Source of the DNA: Amycolatopsis albispora
Lineage (GTDB): Bacteria > Actinomycetota > Actinomycetes > Mycobacteriales > Pseudonocardiaceae
Assembly (NCBI RefSeq): GCF_003312875.1
Contig: NZ_CP015163.1
Span: 7,068,001 to 7,132,000 of the forward strand
Direction: 5' to 3'
Length of the DNA: 64,000 nt
Both the position numbers and the translations under genes were made by a program. Shown here piece after piece: positions 53,284-61,186 of this stretch; within the stretch, counting starts at the first letter, position 1; every line of letters starts with the position of its first letter. Under the pieces are notes generated by a model. The model did not search any database. It was given only the letters and a program-made list of their open reading frames with translations, and was not told the origin of the DNA.

Positions 53284-54246
53284 TCAGGCGCTTTGCCGCC
53301 ACCATTCGACCAGCCCCCGCAGGCCGTCGGGCAGCTTGATCCGGGGCTCCCAGCCGAGGTCGCGCGCGGCGGCGGAGATGTCGGCCAGCCGCCGGGTGAC
53401 GCCGTTGACCGCGCGTTCCGGGCCGTGCTCGGGTTCGAGGTCCGAGCCCATCGCGGTGAGCAGGTCGAGCGCCAGCTCGCGGAGGCTGGTCTCGGTGGCG
53501 CTCGCGATGTTGTAGACGCGGTCGGTGACCGGGGCGCGGGCGGCCAGGATGTTCGCGCGCGCGATGTCGTGCACGTGGACGAAGTCCATCGTCTGCGCGC
53601 CGTCCCCGAAGATCAGCGGCGGCCTGCCGTCGGCGATGCGCTCCATCCAGCGGATCAGCACCTCGGTGTAGAGCCCGTGCACGTCCATGCGCGGGCCGTA
53701 CACGTTGAAGTAACGCAGTGCCACGTAGTCGAGGTCGTACATCGCCTTGAAGCTGCGGAGCATGCCCTCGTTGAACGCCTTCGCGGCGCCGTAGAAGGTG
53801 TCGTTGTGGTAGGGGTGGTGGCGCTCGTCGGTGGGGAAGTACTCGGCCAGCCCGTATACCGACGCCGACGACGAGGCGATCACCTTGCGCACCTTGACCG
53901 CGGCGGCCGCTTCCAGCACGGTGAAAGTTCCGTCCACAAGGGACTCCAGCGCCAGGCGCGGTTCTTCGGCGCACTGGGTGATCCGGATGGCCGCGAGGTG
54001 GTAGACGAGATCGATGCCCTGGGTCAGCTCGTGGACCAGCTCGGCGTCGTTGATGTCCCCCTCGACGACGGTCAGCCGGTCACCTTCGGCGTCGGCCAGG
54101 TTCTCGCGACGGCCGCGCACGAAGTTGTCGAGCACCACGACCTCGGCGGCACCCGCTTCGAGCAGCTGGTCCACCACCGCGGACCCGATCGTGCCCGCGC
54201 CCCCGGTGACCAGGCACCGCTGACCTTCGATGGGCTGAGGGCTCAC
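53284..54246 (-). CDS. NAD-dependent sugar-nucleotide epimerase/dehydratase (extended SDR)
   Basis: The 320-residue product has GGAGTIGS (about residues 15-22) for NAD binding, the SSSASVYG segment, and the catalytic YGAAK (Tyr about 151, Lys about 155). Its C-terminal part fits UDP-hexose 4-epimerase and related SDR enzymes. It probably makes a sugar nucleotide for the EPS, such as a C4 epimer; the precise reaction cannot be read. The GTG start at 54246 has GGAGG seven bases upstream and overlaps the stop of the oxidoreductase gene. It is the second gene of a two-gene unit. Confidence 0.87.
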   Translation of the reverse strand: MSPQPIEGQRCLVTGGAGTIGSAVVDQLLEAGAAEVVVLDNFVRGRRENLADAEGDRLTVVEGDINDAELVHELTQGIDLVYHLAAIRITQCAEEPRLALESLVDGTFTVLEAAAAVKVRKVIASSSASVYGLAEYFPTDERHHPYHNDTFYGAAKAFNEGMLRSFKAMYDLDYVALRYFNVYGPRMDVHGLYTEVLIRWMERIADGRPPLIFGDGAQTMDFVHVHDIARANILAARAPVTDRVYNIASATETSLRELALDLLTAMGSDLEPEHGPERAVNGVTRRLADISAAARDLGWEPRIKLPDGLRGLVEWWRQSA

Positions 54247-55286
54247 GCGGCTACCTCCGTTTTGACGGGGACAAAAGTCCCTCCGGTCGCCAGGCTTTCG
54301 CTGGCGGCTTCGAGCAGGGCGAGCACCCGCAGGCCGGACCGGCCGTCGGTGAGCGGGCGGCGGCCTTCGGCGATCGAGCCGGCGAACTCCGCCATCACCG
54401 AGCGCAGCGCCTCGCGCTCGGTCAGCGCCGGGGCCACCATGTCGCCGACGCGGTAGGAGATGATCGCCTGCTCGCGCTCGCCGGCGCCCAGGTCGGCGCG
54501 CCGGTCCACGCCGCGGTCGTAGATCGACAGCCGCTGGCTCGGGTTCAGGTCGTCCCACACCACCGTGCGGCTCGACCCGCCGATCACCATGGTGCGGATC
54601 TTGGTCGGGGACAACCAGTTCACGTGCACGTGGGCCATCGCGCCGCCGGTCAGCCGGATGGTCAGGTGCGCCACGCAGGCCCGCCCGGCGCCGATCGGGT
54701 CGGACCCGTGCGCGGCCACCTCCAGCGGTTCCACGCCGTCGGGCAGGATCGCGCCGAACACCGACAGGTCGTGCGGGGCCAGGTCCCACAGCACGTCCAC
54801 GTCCGGCTGCACCAGGCCGAGATTGATGCGCACCGAGTCCAGGTACTGGATGTCGCCGAGCTCCCCGCCGCGCACCAGTTCCCGCAGGCGGCGCACGGCG
54901 GGGGTGTAGCAGTAGGTGTGGTCGAGCATGAGCACCAGCCCGCGGCTCTCCGCCGCCTCGACCAGCCGCCGCCCCTCGGCCAGGTTCGCCGCCAGCGGCT
55001 TCTCCACCAGCACGTGCTTGCCCGCTTCGAGCGCGGCGAGCGCGACCTTCAGGTGCGTGCCGGCCGGGGTGGCGATGGCCACCGCGCCGACCGCGTCGTC
55101 GGCGAGCACCTCGTCGAGCGACGCGCTCGCGCGCACCGTCGAGTAGTCGCCGAGCACCTGCCGCGCGCGGGAAACGTCCAGATCACACAGGTATTCCAGG
55201 CGCAGCCCCGGTGTCGCCTGCGCGTTCCGGACCAGGTTCGGGCCCCAGTACCCGGCACCGATCACGGCCAAGCCGATGCGTTCCAC
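54243..55286 (-). CDS. Gfo/Idh/MocA-family oxidoreductase (WbpB/WlbA-like)
   Basis: The 347-residue product has the NAD-binding start IGLAVIGAGYWGPNLVRN, then VAIATPAGTHLKVALAALEAGKHVLVEKPLA (Lys-Pro motif, about residue 97), typical of the family. It also has the DLAPHDLSVFGAILPDG segment with the catalytic His. WbpB/WlbA enzymes oxidise the 3-hydroxyl of UDP-N-acetylglucosaminuronic acid. With the WbpE- and WbpD-like genes at 43058-44733 this would yield a 2,3-diacetamido uronic acid donor. The GTG at 55286 is preceded by GGGGAG. Confidence 0.85.
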   Translation of the reverse strand: MERIGLAVIGAGYWGPNLVRNAQATPGLRLEYLCDLDVSRARQVLGDYSTVRASASLDEVLADDAVGAVAIATPAGTHLKVALAALEAGKHVLVEKPLAANLAEGRRLVEAAESRGLVLMLDHTYCYTPAVRRLRELVRGGELGDIQYLDSVRINLGLVQPDVDVLWDLAPHDLSVFGAILPDGVEPLEVAAHGSDPIGAGRACVAHLTIRLTGGAMAHVHVNWLSPTKIRTMVIGGSSRTVVWDDLNPSQRLSIYDRGVDRRADLGAGEREQAIISYRVGDMVAPALTEREALRSVMAEFAGSIAEGRRPLTDGRSGLRVLALLEAASESLATGGTFVPVKTEVAA

Positions 55287-55337
55287 GTCCGACTCCCCGT
55301 TCCGCGGGCCCCTTGCGGCCCCGGCTCCACGCTGTGA

Positions 55338-55364
55338 TTCGCCTGGCCACCGGGAGTCGTTACA
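55338..55364 (-). promoter_or_regulatory. Putative ECF sigma-factor promoter (SigD/BldN type) of the Gfo/Idh unit
   Basis: On the minus strand TGTAACG - 17 nt - CGAA, with the start codon about 45 bases after the predicted initiation point. The last base of the downstream element differs from the other sites. Confidence 0.5.
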
Positions 55365-55387
55365 CGGAGCGTGAACGCGTGATCGCG

Positions 55388-56599
55388 CTACGGTTCGAAA
55401 ATCACCGACCGCAGGGCGCCGATGGCCGCGGTTTCGGCCTCGTGGATCTCCCGCAGGCGCGCGGCGAGCTCGGCGAACAGCACCTGGACGTCCTTTTTGG
55501 ACAATGGGCAGACGGCGTCGTACTGGGCACGCAGCATCCACAGCTCCGCCGCGGCCTGCCCGGCCGACTGCTGCATCGCGTCGCCCTCGGTGAAGATGCC
55601 GCCGGTGATGGCCGAGGTCAGCTCGCGCATCCTGGCGAACGGCTCGATCGACGGATCGAGCGCGGCGTCGGCGAAACCGTGCCAGAGCCCGTTGATCTCA
55701 CGCCACCGCTGTGCCTGCTCGGCCAGCGCGGGCAGGTCGAGCACCGCCGCCGATTCGGTGAGCGCGGCGGCGAACAGCCCGCGCAGGCTGCCGCCGGTCA
55801 TCCCGGCGGGCGTGACACTGTCCCAGATGGACAGCAGCGTCCCGGTCAGTCCGCCGCGGTCGGCGAACACGGTGGGCCAGCCCTTCGGCTTCTGCTCGTC
55901 GGTCAGCAGGCGCGCCCAGTTGGCCCAGGCGGGCAGCGAGAAGGAGGCGGATTTCGCGGAGAGCCGTTCGGCGCATTCGGTGAGTCCGGCGCGCACCGCC
56001 GCACGCAGTTCCGCCGCGCCGATCCCGTCCTCCGGCGGCCGCAACCGGACCAGCAGGTTCTGGTAGGAGACGACCCGGCTGCGTGCCCGGTCGAAGGCGG
56101 CGCGCTCGACGGTCAGCGGGGCCAGGTTGCGGTCGTCGACCAGCACCCGGCCGTTCTCCTCGCCGTAGGCCACCACGAAGTGCCCGCCCATCGCCTCCGT
56201 GCTGGCGGGCAGGTGCCAGTAGCCGAGCAGGTAGCGGTCGGGCAGCACGATCACCGGGTGCCCGGCGGCCAGTTCCTCGCTCAGCCGCCGCGCGGCGCCC
56301 GCCGCGCCGGTGGTGGTGTGCACCTCGGCCGGCACGCCCAGACGTTCCACAGTGGACTCGAGCCAGGCCTGCGGGTACTGCCAGCGGCCGCGGAAACCGA
56401 GCACCAGCGGCTTGTTGCCGTCGTGCTGGAACTCCCACAGCAGGTAGCCAGCGCCGATCCCGCCGGAGCAGGCGAACACCAGCGCCTCGCTCAGCGGTGC
56501 GCCGTCCGGGCCGTGGAAACCCTGCCCCGCCAGTACGTTGGCGACCGCCGAGACATCCGGCTGGACGCCGCCGCGCAGCTGGTGACCCTGATTGCCCAC
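55388..56599 (-). CDS. BtrH-like N-terminal domain protein, probable active-site Cys missing
   Basis: The 403-residue product resembles proteins with a BtrH-type papain-fold N-terminal domain and a DUF4872-like C-terminus. BtrH acts as an acyltransferase in butirosin biosynthesis. Visible are FACSGGIGAGYLLWEF, RLSEELAAGHPVIVLPDRY, the His strand AMGGHFVVAYGEENGRVLVDDRN (about 140-162) and an all-helical C-terminal half. The usual active-site Cys before SALANLL is not seen; the matching stretch reads GVQPDVSAVANVLAGQG. It may therefore be inactive or bind its substrate only. I chose GTG at 56599 for its GAGGA site over GTG at 56617. Confidence 0.7.
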   Translation of the reverse strand: MGNQGHQLRGGVQPDVSAVANVLAGQGFHGPDGAPLSEALVFACSGGIGAGYLLWEFQHDGNKPLVLGFRGRWQYPQAWLESTVERLGVPAEVHTTTGAAGAARRLSEELAAGHPVIVLPDRYLLGYWHLPASTEAMGGHFVVAYGEENGRVLVDDRNLAPLTVERAAFDRARSRVVSYQNLLVRLRPPEDGIGAAELRAAVRAGLTECAERLSAKSASFSLPAWANWARLLTDEQKPKGWPTVFADRGGLTGTLLSIWDSVTPAGMTGGSLRGLFAAALTESAAVLDLPALAEQAQRWREINGLWHGFADAALDPSIEPFARMRELTSAITGGIFTEGDAMQQSAGQAAAELWMLRAQYDAVCPLSKKDVQVLFAELAARLREIHEAETAAIGALRSVIFEP

Positions 56600-56744
56600 T
56601 GGTCGTCCTCGGTGCACTCGCCCGGGTAGGAGCGACCAGTAAATTACGTGACGAGCGCCACGTCAACGAGAACGGCTAAAGTGGAGCGACCGCGGGAACC
56701 ACTTCGCGAATTCGCGGACCAGTTCGTCAGCCGCGCTTCAGCGC

Positions 56745-57680
56745 TCAGAAACCGGTGATGGCGAGCAGTGCGTCGCGCTGCGGGTCGGCGGCGTAGACGA
56801 CCCGGGTCCGCTGGTCCACCGCGACGTCCCCGGCGTTGGTGCCCAGCGTCAGCTCGCCGGACACCTCGTTCTTCGTGCCGTCGATCCGGATCAGCCCGTT
56901 CGGCCCGCCGTTGCTGTAGACGGTGTTGCTGGACTGGTGCACCGCCACCGCCGACGCCGCGCTGCGCAGCAGGACCGTGGCCTTCTCCGTCCTGGTCGCG
57001 CCGTCGACCACGGACATGTGGTGGATCCCGGAGTTCGCCACGTACAGCGTGTTGCTCGCCTCGTGCAGGTCGAGCCCGTCCGGCGCGGTGCCGACCGGGA
57101 CGCTGCCGACGAACGCCTCGCCGACGGTGTCGAGCACCTCGACCGTCTTGTTCCGCTCGCCGGTGAAGTAGGCAAGCCGCCTGCCGTCGTCGACCGCCAC
57201 CCCGGCCAGCGGGCCCGCCGGTCCGGGCAGCTTCTCGCGCACCGTGTCGCTCACGCCGTCGAGCACGGCCACCTCACCGGACGGGCCACCGGTGGCGTAG
57301 ACCGTGTTCGACTCCTCGTCGACATCCACTGTGGACTTCCCGGGCCCCGCCGCGATCACCCCGGCCACGGCGTTGCTGTCGCCGTCGAGCACGGTCACCG
57401 TGCCCGTGGCGGCGTTCGCCGCGTAGACCCGGCCGGTGCGCTCGTTGACCGCGATGTCGCTCAGCGGGCCGCCGATGTCGACGGTGGCGACCACCAGGTT
57501 GCCCGCCACCACGGTGACGGCCCGGCTGCCCGCCACGTAGACCGCACCGGTGACGGAATTCACCGCGATGGCCGATGGCCGGTCGCCGACGTTGATCGTG
57601 ACCACCTCCTCGGCGTGCGCCGATGGCGCGGTCACCAGGCCGATGGCCAGTACCAACGTCGAGACCAGCGTTGCCCGCAT
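56745..57680 (-). CDS. Secreted YncE-like beta-propeller protein
   Basis: The 311-residue product has a clean signal peptide (VLAIGLVTAPSAHA, cleavage after residue 23 or so) and about seven repeats of the type VDVDEESNTVYATGG, VAVLDGVSDTV, LYVANSGIHHM, which fold as a YncE/NHL beta-propeller. No enzyme motif is seen. Such proteins bind ligands or partners in the envelope. It is divergent from the HtpX gene across a 193-bp gap in which I see no clear regulatory palindrome. Confidence 0.82.
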   Translation of the reverse strand: MRATLVSTLVLAIGLVTAPSAHAEEVVTINVGDRPSAIAVNSVTGAVYVAGSRAVTVVAGNLVVATVDIGGPLSDIAVNERTGRVYAANAATGTVTVLDGDSNAVAGVIAAGPGKSTVDVDEESNTVYATGGPSGEVAVLDGVSDTVREKLPGPAGPLAGVAVDDGRRLAYFTGERNKTVEVLDTVGEAFVGSVPVGTAPDGLDLHEASNTLYVANSGIHHMSVVDGATRTEKATVLLRSAASAVAVHQSSNTVYSNGGPNGLIRIDGTKNEVSGELTLGTNAGDVAVDQRTRVVYAADPQRDALLAITGF

Positions 57681-57873
57681 GGTTCCTCACCGCCTCAGCC
57701 GTGGGTAGCGCTCCTGTCGCGTGCTGTCACCTTCCGCCCGACCCTAACTCCTCTCCTGGGTGACCGCCGGTTGTGCGGCCCGCCCGCCCGGGTGAGGATC
57801 CCGCCGGAACCTCGTGCGGTCCGCACGCGTTCTGACTCCGGGAGGCCCTGAGCGCGAAGGGAGGCGGCCACCA

Positions 57874-58731
57874 GTGCACAAGCACCGGAACGGGGTGCGG
57901 ACCGCCCTGCTGCTGGGCCTGCTCAGCGCGCTGATCATCGCGATCAGCGCCGCCTTCGGCCGCGGCGCGCTGCTGGTCGGCCTGGTGCTCGCGCTGGGCA
58001 TGAACGGCTTCGCCTACTTCCGCTCGGACAAGCTGGCGCTGCGCGCCATGCGTGCCAGGCCGATCTCCGAAGCCGAGTACCCGGCGATCCACCGCATCGT
58101 CCGCGAGCTGGCCACCAGCGCGCGGCAGCCGATGCCGCGCCTGTACCTGAGCCCGACGGCCGCGCCGAACGCCTTCGCCACCGGCCGCAGCCCGCGGCAC
58201 GCGGCGGTCTGCTGCACCACCGGCATCCTTGAGTTGCTCGACGAGCGTGAGCTGCGGGCCGTGCTCGGGCACGAGCTGGCCCACGTCTACAACCGCGACA
58301 TCCTGATTTCGTCGGTGGCCGGGGTGCTGGCCAGCGTGGTCAGCGTGGCCGCCAACGTGGCGATGTTCGCCGGGGTGTTCGGCGGCAGCGACCGCGAGGA
58401 CGACAACCCGCTGGTCACCCTGCTGCTGGTGCTGATCGGCCCGATCGCGGCCGGCATCGTGCGCATGGGCGTCAGCCGGTCCCGCGAGTACGAGGCGGAC
58501 GCCTCCGGCGCGGAGCTGACCGGCGATCCGCTCGGGCTCGCGTCCGCCCTGCGCAAGCTCGACGCGGGCACGAAGGCGGCGCCGCTGGTGCCCGAGCCGA
58601 GGCTGGTTTCCCAGTCGCACCTGATGATCGCGAACCCGTTCCGGCCGGGCGAGAAGTTCTCCCGCTGGTTCTCCACGCACCCGCCGATCGCCGAACGGGT
58701 GCGGCGGCTGGAAGAACTGGCTCGCGGCTAA
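57874..58731 (+). CDS. htpX: M48-family membrane zinc protease HtpX
   Basis: HtpX is an inner-membrane metalloprotease that degrades damaged membrane proteins under stress. The 285-residue product has two N-terminal membrane helices (about 9-28 and 30-46), the zinc-binding HELAH motif (about 133-137), the third ligand Glu in [13 protein letters not shown] (about 207), and two further helices between them. It ends with [18 protein letters not shown], normal for the family. GTG at 57874 is chosen because GGGAGGCGG lies upstream. It belongs to the same conserved neighbourhood as the polyprenyl synthase and YajQ in other actinobacteria. Confidence 0.93.
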   Translation: MHKHRNGVRTALLLGLLSALIIAISAAFGRGALLVGLVLALGMNGFAYFRSDKLALRAMRARPISEAEYPAIHRIVRELATSARQPMPRLYLSPTAAPNAFATGRSPRHAAVCCTTGILELLDERELRAVLGHELAHVYNRDILISSVAGVLASVVSVAANVAMFAGVFGGSDREDDNPLVTLLLVLIGPIAAGIVRMGVSRSREYEADASGAELTGDPLGLASALRKLDAGTKAAPLVPEPRLVSQSHLMIANPFRPGEKFSRWFSTHPPIAERVRRLEELARG

Positions 58732-58737
58732 GCCTGG

Positions 58738-59616
58738 TTACGCCGCGCCCGCCGACTTGGCCACGGCCATCAGGTAGTCGCCGTACCCGGACTTCGCCAG
58801 CGCGGCGCCGAGCGCGAAGCACTCGTCCGCGCTGATGAAGCCCATGCGCAGCGCGACCTCTTCCAGGCAGGCGATGCGCACGCCGGTGCGGTGCTCCAGC
58901 ACCTGCACGAACTGCCCGGCTTCCAGCAGCGAATCGTGTGTTCCGGTGTCCAGCCAGGCAAAGCCGCGGCCGAGGTCGACCAGCTTCGCGCGCCCGGCCC
59001 GCAGGTAGGCCAGGTTGACGTCGGTGATCTCCAGCTCGCCACGCGGCGACGGCTTGAGCGAGCGCGCGATCTCGACCACTTCGTTGTCGTAGAAGTAGAG
59101 CCCGGTGATCGCCTTGTTCGACTTCGGGTGCGCGGGCTTCTCCTCGATGGAGACGAGCTTTCCGTCGCCGTCCACCTCGCCGACGCCGTAGCGTTCCGGG
59201 TCCTTCACCGGGTAGCCGAACAGCACGCAACCGTCCAAGGTGGACACTTCCTGCTGCAGCCTGGTGGAGAAACCCTGACCGTAGAAGATGTTGTCACCGA
59301 GCACGAGCGCCACGTCGTCGTCGCCGACGAAGTCCGCGCCGATCACGAAGGCCTCGGCGAGGCCGTTGGGGCTGGGCTGCTCGGCGTAGCTGAAGTTGAG
59401 CCCGAAGGTGCTGCCGTCACCGAGCAGGCGCCGGAAGTTCGGCAGGTCGGCGGGGGTGGAGATGATCAGGATGTCGCGGATGCCGGCGAACATCAGCACC
59501 GAGATCGGGTAGTAGATCATCGGTTTGTCGTAGACCGGCAGCAACTGCTTGGAGACCGCCTGGGTGATCGGGTGGAGCCGCGTTCCACTGCCCCCGGCCA
59601 GCACGATGCCCTTCAT
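58738..59616 (-). CDS. rmlA: Glucose-1-phosphate thymidylyltransferase
   Basis: RmlA makes dTDP-glucose from glucose 1-phosphate and dTTP, the first step to dTDP-rhamnose and many deoxy sugars. The 292-residue product has the normal length and the motifs [14 protein letters not shown] (about 3-16), [25 protein letters not shown] (about 107-117), EEKPAHPKS and [17 protein letters not shown]. The ATG at 59616 is chosen because GGGGGAA lies just before it; longer frames would overlap the divergent promoter. rmlB, rmlC and rmlD are not in the window. It likely serves the EPS cluster or wall rhamnose synthesis. Confidence 0.95.
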   Translation of the reverse strand: MKGIVLAGGSGTRLHPITQAVSKQLLPVYDKPMIYYPISVLMFAGIRDILIISTPADLPNFRRLLGDGSTFGLNFSYAEQPSPNGLAEAFVIGADFVGDDDVALVLGDNIFYGQGFSTRLQQEVSTLDGCVLFGYPVKDPERYGVGEVDGDGKLVSIEEKPAHPKSNKAITGLYFYDNEVVEIARSLKPSPRGELEITDVNLAYLRAGRAKLVDLGRGFAWLDTGTHDSLLEAGQFVQVLEHRTGVRIACLEEVALRMGFISADECFALGAALAKSGYGDYLMAVAKSAGAA

Positions 59617-59665
59617 ACGTTCCCCCATCTCGATTCCGCCTGCACCGGACCACAGTATCGGGTCA

Positions 59666-59694
59666 TTTACATACATACAGTCTGTATGTATTCT
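59666..59694 (+). promoter_or_regulatory. Sigma-70-type promoter with a TetR-type operator in its spacer
   Basis: TTTACA (59666-59671) and TATTCT (59689-59694) are 17 bases apart. A perfect palindrome, ATACATACAG-T-CTGTATGTAT (59671-59691, arms of ten bases), fills the spacer. The predicted initiation point is the A of the ATG at 59701, so the message would be leaderless. The TetR gene at 60572 in the same unit is the obvious repressor. Confidence 0.75.
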
Positions 59695-59700
59695 GCCCGC

Positions 59701-60567
59701 ATGGAACGGAGCCAGGAACTGGGGGCGCCCGCGGCGGTCGAACTACCGCAGGGCGCGGTGCGTTACTTCGAGCGGGGCGCCGGTCGTCCCGTGGTTTTTG
59801 TGCACGGGCTGCTGGTCAACGCCGAGCTGTGGCGCAAGGTGGTGCCCGCCGTCGCCGACGCCGGGTTCCGCTGCGTGGCCCCGGATCTGCCGCTCGGCGC
59901 GCACGAACTGCCGCTGCGCCCCGACTCGGACCTGAGCCCGGCTGGAGTGGCCGACCTGATCGCGGACTTCCTGGACGCGCTCGACCTGCGGGACGTGCTC
60001 CTGGTCGCGAACGACACCGGCGGCGCGCTCACCCAGCTGCTGCTGACGCGACGGCCCGAGCGCGTCGGTGCGGTGGTCTTCACGCCGTCCGACTGCTTCG
60101 AGAGCTTCTTCCCGCCGGTGTTCGCGCCGTTGCCGAAGCTGGCGCGCGTGCCCGGGTTCGGCCTGCTCACCGCGGGGCTGCTGCGGGTGAAACCGTTGCA
60201 GCGGCTGCCGGTCGCCTTCGGCTGGGTGGCGAAGCGGCCGGTCGACGCGCGGATCGTGCGGCGCTACCTCGATCCGGCGTGGCGCAGCGCGGGCGTGCGC
60301 CGGGACCTGCGGAAGTTCGTCCGCCAGGTGAGCAACCGGTACACGCTGGAGGCCGCGCCGAAGCTGGCCGCCTTCGACAAGCCGGTGCTGCTGGCGTGGG
60401 CCCGCGAGGACAAGCTGTTCCCGATGCCGCTGGCGCGGCGGTTCGCCGGGGCGTTCCCGGACGCGCGGCTCGTCGAGATCGAGGACTCCTACACCTTCGT
60501 TCCCGAGGACCAGCCGGGCGTGCTGGCCGGGCACATCGTCGAGTTCGCGGGCGTCATGGCAGATTGA
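59701..60567 (+). CDS. Alpha/beta-fold hydrolase
   Basis: The 288-residue product has the fold's opening [14 protein letters not shown] (about residues 21-34), the nucleophile elbow [13 protein letters not shown] with Asp in place of the usual Ser (about 103), and [12 protein letters not shown] near residue 235. The place of the catalytic His reads [11 protein letters not shown], without His. Asp at the nucleophile position is known from epoxide hydrolases and haloalkane dehalogenases. The reaction is unknown. It is followed four bases later by a TetR gene and preceded by the operator-bearing promoter. An ATG 15 bases upstream (59686) lies within the operator and is unlikely. Confidence 0.8.
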   Translation: MERSQELGAPAAVELPQGAVRYFERGAGRPVVFVHGLLVNAELWRKVVPAVADAGFRCVAPDLPLGAHELPLRPDSDLSPAGVADLIADFLDALDLRDVLLVANDTGGALTQLLLTRRPERVGAVVFTPSDCFESFFPPVFAPLPKLARVPGFGLLTAGLLRVKPLQRLPVAFGWVAKRPVDARIVRRYLDPAWRSAGVRRDLRKFVRQVSNRYTLEAAPKLAAFDKPVLLAWAREDKLFPMPLARRFAGAFPDARLVEIEDSYTFVPEDQPGVLAGHIVEFAGVMAD

Positions 60568-60571
60568 GCGG

Positions 60572-61186
60572 GTGCGGCGAACACAGCGGGACCGGTCGGC
60601 GGGAACGAAGAACGCGCTGGTGACAGCGGCGCGCGAGCTGTTCGCGGAGCGCGGTTACCAGGCTGTGCCCGCCGACGAGATCGTGCGCGCGGCCGGCGTG
60701 AGCCGGGGTGCGCTGTACCACCACTACGGCGACAAGCAGGGGCTCTTCCGTGCCGTGGTCGAGCAGCTGGAGCAGGAGGTCACCGACGCGATCCGGGCGG
60801 AAATGGCCGCGCAGCCGGACTTCCTGTCCGGGCTGGCGGTCGCGCTCACCGCGTTCCTCGACGCCTGCGCCCGGCCGGAGGTGCGGCAGATCTCCCTGAT
60901 CGACGGGCCGTCCGTGCTGGGCTGGCAGGCGTGGCGTGAGCTGGAGGCGCGGTACGGGCTCGGGCTGATCGAGGAACTGGTGGCGGCCGCGATCGAGCAC
61001 GGCCTGTTCGAGCCGCGGCCGGTGAAGGTGCTGGCGCAGCTGGTGCTCAGCGCGGTGGCGGAGGCGGCGCTGATGATCGCCTACGCCGACGACCCGGCGG
61101 CCACCCGTGCCCAGGCCGAAGAGGCGCTCGGCGCGTGGACGGCCGGGCTGCTGCGGGATCAGAACGCGGGGCCCTTGCCGAAGTAG
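60572..61186 (+). CDS. TetR-family transcriptional repressor
   Basis: The 204-residue product has a TetR N-terminal DNA-binding domain: LVTAARELFAERGYQAVPADEIVRAAGVSRGALYHHYGDKQGLFRAVVE (about 16-65). A helical ligand-binding C-terminus follows. It lies four bases after the hydrolase gene, so it is co-transcribed and probably regulates the unit by the palindrome at 59671-59691. The last 28 bases overlap the end of the convergent sialidase-like gene. Confidence 0.92.
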   Translation: MRRTQRDRSAGTKNALVTAARELFAERGYQAVPADEIVRAAGVSRGALYHHYGDKQGLFRAVVEQLEQEVTDAIRAEMAAQPDFLSGLAVALTAFLDACARPEVRQISLIDGPSVLGWQAWRELEARYGLGLIEELVAAAIEHGLFEPRPVKVLAQLVLSAVAEAALMIAYADDPAATRAQAEEALGAWTAGLLRDQNAGPLPK

